From contig JARBUQ010000230.1 of assembly GCA_029239545.1 (NCBI GenBank), forward strand, positions 1 through 7,232: a stretch of 7,232 nt of DNA, given 5' to 3'. The position numbers were made by a program, and so were the translations under genes. The DNA comes from Paenibacillus sp. (GTDB lineage Bacteria > Bacillota > Bacilli > Paenibacillales > NBRC-103111). This document shows, one piece after another, positions 6,416 to 7,232 of this stretch (positions are counted from its first letter, which is position 1; every line of letters begins with the position of its first letter). The notes beneath the pieces were generated by a model. That model was not told the origin of the DNA, searched no databases, and saw nothing but the letters and a program-made list of their open reading frames with translations.

Positions 6416-6617
6416 CAGAGAGGGTTGATTAGCGATTGCCCTGACAGGTTAGGAAAGCGATTTTCCCGCCTGATAATACGGATGAAGAGTCCCTTTGATC
6501 TGGCTCACAAACACATTATCGAGCCTAAAAATACCATTCCAATCCCGCTCATTAGAGCAGGGACCAGAATGGCGTCTTTGCGGGTTAGCCTTTTGATATC
6601 CTCCTTAATAATGTGAA
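6416..6617. other. Gap between fusion gene and deacetylase: nested hairpin and gene-like minus-strand frame without a start
   Basis: The region after the fusion gene has no convincing terminator. A nested inverted repeat spans 6534-6572: outer arms CCATTC and GAATGG, an internal loop of four bases on each side, then CCCGCTC against GAGC-A-GGG (one bulged A) around ATTA. No T-run follows on either strand. On the minus strand a frame ending at the TGA near 6509 reads as a basic stretch (KRLTRKD) followed by a hydrophobic one (ILVPALMSGIGMVFLGSI), with AAGGAGGAT near 6597-6605. No ATG, GTG or TTG follows that site at usable distance, so it is not called as a gene; it may be a gene remnant. Confidence 0.35.
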
Positions 6618-6646
6618 TTGAATCTCCAAAAGGAAGATGCTACAAT
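6618..6646 (+). promoter_or_regulatory. Sigma-A promoter of the polysaccharide deacetylase gene
   Basis: TTGAAT (6618-6623), an exact 17-base spacer, TACAAT (6641-6646), with TGC immediately before the -10 (extended -10). The predicted start near 6653 gives a leader of about 26 bases. This is the best promoter in the window and indicates that the deacetylase gene is transcribed independently of the gene before it. Confidence 0.68.
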
Positions 6647-6678
6647 CAACTCTGATTAGAAGAAGAGAGGAGTCTATT

Positions 6679-7232
6679 ATGAATATCGTATATGACCGCT
6701 TCCCCGGCGGGAGGACCAAGGCATTGACGCTCAGCTATGACGATGGAAGAATACATGATCGCCGCATGATTGAGATATTGAATAGTTATGGACTGAAGGG
6801 AACGTTTCATCTCAATTCGGGGAAGCTCGGAAACGTTGATTATATAGAGGAAAGCGAAGTTAAGGAGCTATACGCCGGTCATGAGGTTGCTGCTCATACT
6901 GTGACACACCCGCACTTGCCAAACATACCCAAAGAAATGCGCGTGCGTGAACTAATGAACGACCGTCAGGTGCTAGAGCGACTTGTCGGTTACCCAGTGA
7001 AAGGAATGTCCTATCCGTATGGAACAGTAACCAACGAAGTTGCTGATTTGATGCCCATGCTTGGATTCGATTACAGCCGAACCACCGTATCCAGCTCCAA
7101 ATTTGAGCTGCCGCAGCAATGGCATCAGTGGTCTCCTACTTGCCATCACCGTGATGATTTATTGACGCGCACACAAACCTTTTTAGACTTGAAGCATACT
7201 AAGAAGCCCTTGCTATTCTACGTTTGGGGACA
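6679..7232 (+). CDS. Polysaccharide deacetylase family protein (NodB homology), 3' end outside window
   Basis: The frame is open from the ATG at 6679 to the right edge: 184 residues plus two bases. AGAGGAG (6666-6672) lies 6 bases upstream. The NodB motifs are present: motif 1 as LTLSYDDG (16-23), giving catalytic base D21 and metal ligand D22; motif 2 as HTVTH (73-77), with metal ligands H73 and H77; motif 3 as SYPYG (111-115). The family is a metal-dependent carbohydrate esterase 4 type that removes N- or O-acetyl groups from glycans such as peptidoglycan, chitin oligomers or exopolysaccharide. There is no signal peptide: the protein starts directly with the domain, and GTFHLNSGK (41-49) follows as the second strand. 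It therefore appears cytoplasmic, acting on an intracellular or imported sugar. The last visible residues, LLFYVWG, match a conserved strand of this subgroup. The substrate cannot be stated. It lies downstream of the acyltransferase fusion but has its own strong promoter. Confidence 0.92.
   Translation, partial: MNIVYDRFPGGRTKALTLSYDDGRIHDRRMIEILNSYGLKGTFHLNSGKLGNVDYIEESEVKELYAGHEVAAHTVTHPHLPNIPKEMRVRELMNDRQVLERLVGYPVKGMSYPYGTVTNEVADLMPMLGFDYSRTTVSSSKFELPQQWHQWSPTCHHRDDLLTRTQTFLDLKHTKKPLLFYVWG

Noticed and set aside
6425..6616. Plus-strand 63-codon frame after the fusion gene
   Set aside because: It starts at a TTG without a good ribosome binding site and is antisense to the more protein-like minus frame; no recognisable domain.
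1..7232. Defence island, prophage, transposon or CRISPR content
   Set aside because: No integrase, transposase, phage or defence domain, no terminal inverted repeats with target duplication, and no regular direct repeats were found.

Overview
The window looks like chromosomal DNA from a Bacillota bacterium, most likely Paenibacillus or a close relative. This rests on strong GGAGG-type ribosome binding sites, a TTG start, a c-di-AMP (ydaO/yuaA-type) riboswitch, an exported protein with the copper-amine-oxidase-N-like 'stalk' domain that is expanded in Paenibacillus, a long-form branched-chain aminotransferase and a Bacillus-type cardiolipin synthase. No insertion sequences, phage genes, CRISPR arrays, tRNA or rRNA were seen.

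Layout. Three genes on the minus strand fill the left half. From their upstream end they are: ilvE (1699-2784), closed by a strong intrinsic terminator; a small cytoplasmic CBM9-like protein (861-1514); and an exported stalk-domain protein that starts with TTG at 546 and runs off the left edge. The 314-base gap in front of the exported protein is almost filled by a c-di-AMP riboswitch (about 565-790, minus). The right half reads plus: cardiolipin synthase (3088-4542), a 567-residue fusion of a left-handed beta-helix acyltransferase with an unrecognised C-terminal domain (4712-6415), and a polysaccharide deacetylase without a signal peptide that runs off the right edge (6679 onward). ilvE and cls are divergent, separated by an AT-rich region with several short palindromes.

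How the genes fit together. Apart from ilvE (amino-acid metabolism), the theme is the cell envelope and glycans: membrane phospholipid (cls), acyl transfer (fusion protein), deacetylation (NodB-type enzyme), carbohydrate binding (CBM9-like), and a secreted, probably wall-associated protein controlled by c-di-AMP, a second messenger tied to osmotic and wall homeostasis. Most genes appear to have their own promoters, so this is a neighbourhood rather than one operon.

The two observations most worth following are the riboswitch, which has a long variable insert and no terminator before the ribosome binding site, and the C-terminal domain of the acyltransferase fusion, which reads as about six helix-turn-helix units and may be an alpha/alpha toroid. 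No wholly new multi-gene system can be demonstrated from this window alone.
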